NCBI GenBank assembly: GCA_023395435.1
Contig: JAEWZG010000101.1
Coordinates: forward strand, 1 to 16,328
Direction: 5' to 3'
DNA length: 16,328 bases
Source of the DNA: Bacillota bacterium
Lineage (GTDB): Bacteria; Bacillota; Clostridia; Oscillospirales; Ruminococcaceae
A model generated the notes under the pieces. The model ran no database searches. It worked only from the letters and a program-made list of their open reading frames with translations, and was not told where the DNA came from. Numbering within the stretch: position 1 is the stretch's first letter; each line of letters starts with the position of its first letter. Positions 14,774 through 16,328 of the stretch are shown here, one piece after another. A program made the translations under genes and the position numbers.

Positions 14774-15907
14774 ATGAAGAAAAAGATTTTTGCTCTTGCT
14801 CTTGCCTCTTTAATGGTTTTTGCAACTGCATGCGGACCTAAAAAAGATGATTCATCAAGCAAGGCAGAAGGCAGTAACACTCAGTCAACACAGCTGAAAG
14901 CTATTGCTAAGGGTGACCTAAAGGTAGGTTTTGTTTATATCGGTGACATTAATGACGGTGGTTACACACAAGCTCACAATCAAGGAAGAATTGAACTTGA
15001 AAAGATGGGCATTAAATGTAAGTCATTTGAAAATGTAAAAGAAGACGCTACTGAAGTTACATCAGCTATTGAAAACCTTATTGCTGAAGGATGTAACGTA
15101 ATTTACTCAACAAGCTTCGGTTTTGGTAAGTACACAAAAGAAATGGCTAAAAAATATCCTAAAGTGTACTTCGGTCACGCTACAGGCGGTGAATACACAA
15201 GCAATATGACTACATACATGGGTAGAGTTGAAGAACCAAGATATCTTGCTGGTATTGTTGCTGGTCTAAAGACAAAATCAAATAAGATCGGTTATGTTGG
15301 CGCATTCCCAATCAGCGAAGTTATCCGTGGTATCAACGCATTTACACTTGGTGTAAGATCCGTTAATCCTAATGCAACTGTTGAAGTTGCTTGGACTAAC
15401 ACATGGTATGACCCAGCAAAAGAAAAGCAGGCTGCACAGAGTCTTCTAAACAAGGGCTGTGACGTAATGGCTCAGCATCAGGACTCAACAGCTACACAGG
15501 TTGCTGCACAGGAAGCTGGTGCATTTGCAATTGGTTACAACAAATCAACACCTAATGCTGCTCCAAAAGCATATCTTACTGCTCCTCTCTTCCACTGGGA
15601 AAAGTTCTATGTTGCTGATGTTCAGTCAATTATTGACGGTAAATGGGTTGCAAAGAATCAATGGGAAGGTATGACAACTGGCATGGTTTCATTGGACAAA
15701 CTTACATCAAATTGTGCACCTGGAACACAGGAAAAGGTTGATGAAGCACAGAAGAAGATTCTTGACGGTTCATTGACAATATTTGCAGGTCCTATCAAAG
15801 ACAACACTGGTGCTGAAAAGGTAAAAGATGGCGATAAGATGTCAGATGATAAAATCTGGAATATGGATTGGTTCGTTGAAGGAGTTATAGGATCCCCTAA
15901 GAACTAA
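14774..15907 (+). CDS. BMP-family ABC transporter substrate-binding lipoprotein
   Basis: A 377-residue exported lipoprotein. The signal peptide is MKKK, a hydrophobic core and a lipobox ending FATAC, with Cys20 as the lipid-anchored residue. A Ser/Asp-rich linker (about 25-45) tethers the binding domain to the membrane. The domain begins LKVGFVYIGDINDGGYT (49-65), typical of the BMP/PnrA/Med family, and continues VIYSTSFGF and GRVEEPRYLAGIVAG (about 150-165), where family members show the conserved Y-x-A-G. Characterised members bind purine nucleosides, while others bind different ligands. AAGGAG precedes the ATG. With xpt upstream and an ABC ATPase downstream, a purine nucleoside or base is the best guess. 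A stable hairpin follows the gene, a common way to keep binding-protein mRNA in excess of the ATPase. Confidence 0.93.
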   Translation: MKKKIFALALASLMVFATACGPKKDDSSSKAEGSNTQSTQLKAIAKGDLKVGFVYIGDINDGGYTQAHNQGRIELEKMGIKCKSFENVKEDATEVTSAIENLIAEGCNVIYSTSFGFGKYTKEMAKKYPKVYFGHATGGEYTSNMTTYMGRVEEPRYLAGIVAGLKTKSNKIGYVGAFPISEVIRGINAFTLGVRSVNPNATVEVAWTNTWYDPAKEKQAAQSLLNKGCDVMAQHQDSTATQVAAQEAGAFAIGYNKSTPNAAPKAYLTAPLFHWEKFYVADVQSIIDGKWVAKNQWEGMTTGMVSLDKLTSNCAPGTQEKVDEAQKKILDGSLTIFAGPIKDNTGAEKVKDGDKMSDDKIWNMDWFVEGVIGSPKN

Positions 15908-15932
15908 ATATTTATTTTAACATAATTTTTTG

Positions 15933-15962
15933 CAAGGCTCTGCTTGTTTTTGTAGAGCCTTG
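15933..15962 (+). terminator. Attenuator-like hairpin between lipoprotein and ATPase genes
   Basis: CAAGGCTCTGC (15933-15943) pairs with GTAGAGCCTTG (15952-15962), 11 pairs with one G-U, loop of 8. The following sequence is only moderately T-rich, so partial termination or 3'-end protection is more likely than a full stop. No convincing promoter was found between it and the ATPase gene. Confidence 0.65.
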
Positions 15963-16060
15963 TAATTAATTTTATAATTATGAAAAGTGAAAAGTTTTAC
16001 GTACTTTTAATATAACATATGATTTTTCAGTTTTCATAACTAATTTAAGGAGTGTTAATT

Positions 16061-16328
16061 ATGTCTGAAGAGGCTTATATCAAACTCAAAAATATATCAA
16101 AAGCGTTTGGCGTTGTTCAAGCCAATAAGAATGTTTCTCTTGACGTGAGAAAAGGCGAAGTTCTTGCTCTTTTGGGCGAAAATGGTTCAGGAAAAAGCAC
16201 GCTTGTTAATATGCTTTCGGGAATTTATTCTCCTGATAGTGGTGAAATATTTATTGATGACAAGAGTGTTTCATTTTCTTCACCAAAAGATGCTATTAAA
16301 GCAAAAATAGGAATGGTTCACCAGCATT
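16061..16328 (+). CDS. ABC transporter ATP-binding protein, 3' end missing
   Basis: 89 complete codons are visible before the window ends. The protein begins MSEEAYIKLKNISKAFG, with an aromatic residue (Phe16) in the A-loop region where adenine stacks. Walker A is GENGSGKST, encoded around 16178-16204, and the Q-loop Gln is in MVHQH at the window edge. Signature and Walker B motifs lie outside. The sequence style (GVVQANKNVSLDVRKGEVLALLGENGSGKST) is that of the double-ATPase subunits of sugar and nucleoside importers (RbsA/YufO type, about 500 residues), which normally partner BMP-family lipoproteins and two permeases. AAGGAG lies eight bases before the ATG. It should be the energising subunit for the upstream lipoprotein. 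Confidence 0.93.
   Translation, partial: MSEEAYIKLKNISKAFGVVQANKNVSLDVRKGEVLALLGENGSGKSTLVNMLSGIYSPDSGEIFIDDKSVSFSSPKDAIKAKIGMVHQH

Noticed and set aside
15983..16060. Separate promoter for the ABC ATPase
   Set aside because: TATAAC near 16010 with a TGAAAA-like -35 is a poor match; AT-rich sequence gives such hits by chance.
1..16328. CRISPR arrays, insertion sequences, tRNA and rRNA genes
   Set aside because: No repeat-spacer pattern, transposase-like reading frame or recognisable tRNA/rRNA segment was found on either strand.

Overview
The window is AT-rich and densely coded. Strong Shine-Dalgarno sites, sigma-A-type promoters, riboswitch-controlled operons and a lipobox lipoprotein point to a low-GC Gram-positive, most likely a Clostridia member (inference from gene content and style, not from a database match). 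No mobile element, CRISPR array, tRNA or rRNA was seen.

Layout. (1) Bases 1-1094 (+): the 3' part of a cardiolipin synthase, ending at a bidirectional terminator shared with the convergent minus-strand block. (2) Minus strand, read from 7060 down to 1151: queA; a near-perfect promoter plus a manganese (yybP-ykoY) riboswitch with its terminator; tgt and mntP; then a second promoter and the operon HAD phosphatase - XRE/cupin regulator - acyl-CoA/acetyl-CoA synthetase-like ligase. No terminator is visible between mntP and the HAD promoter. (3) Plus strand 7110-10885: a lysine riboswitch operon, asd - divergent actin/MreB-like protein - dapA - dapB, giving the first committed steps of lysine and diaminopimelate synthesis. 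(4) Plus strand 10908-12050: a small cupin gene and an HD-domain hydrolase. (5) Minus strand 13879-12056: a membrane Cache-PAS-GGDEF protein with an altered GGDEF signature. (6) Plus strand 14044-16328: xanthine phosphoribosyltransferase, a BMP-family lipoprotein and the start of an ABC ATPase, read as a purine salvage and uptake operon.

How the parts fit. queA and tgt both act in queuosine modification of tRNA, but tgt is separated from queA by its own promoter and by an Mn2+ aptamer whose P1 strand is also the 5' arm of an intrinsic terminator. tgt and the Mn2+ exporter gene mntP would therefore be switched on together by high manganese. The lysine operon carries an unexpected passenger: a 203-residue protein that reads as a shortened, degenerate MreB/actin fold, translationally coupled to asd. 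These two arrangements are the most interesting points in the window.
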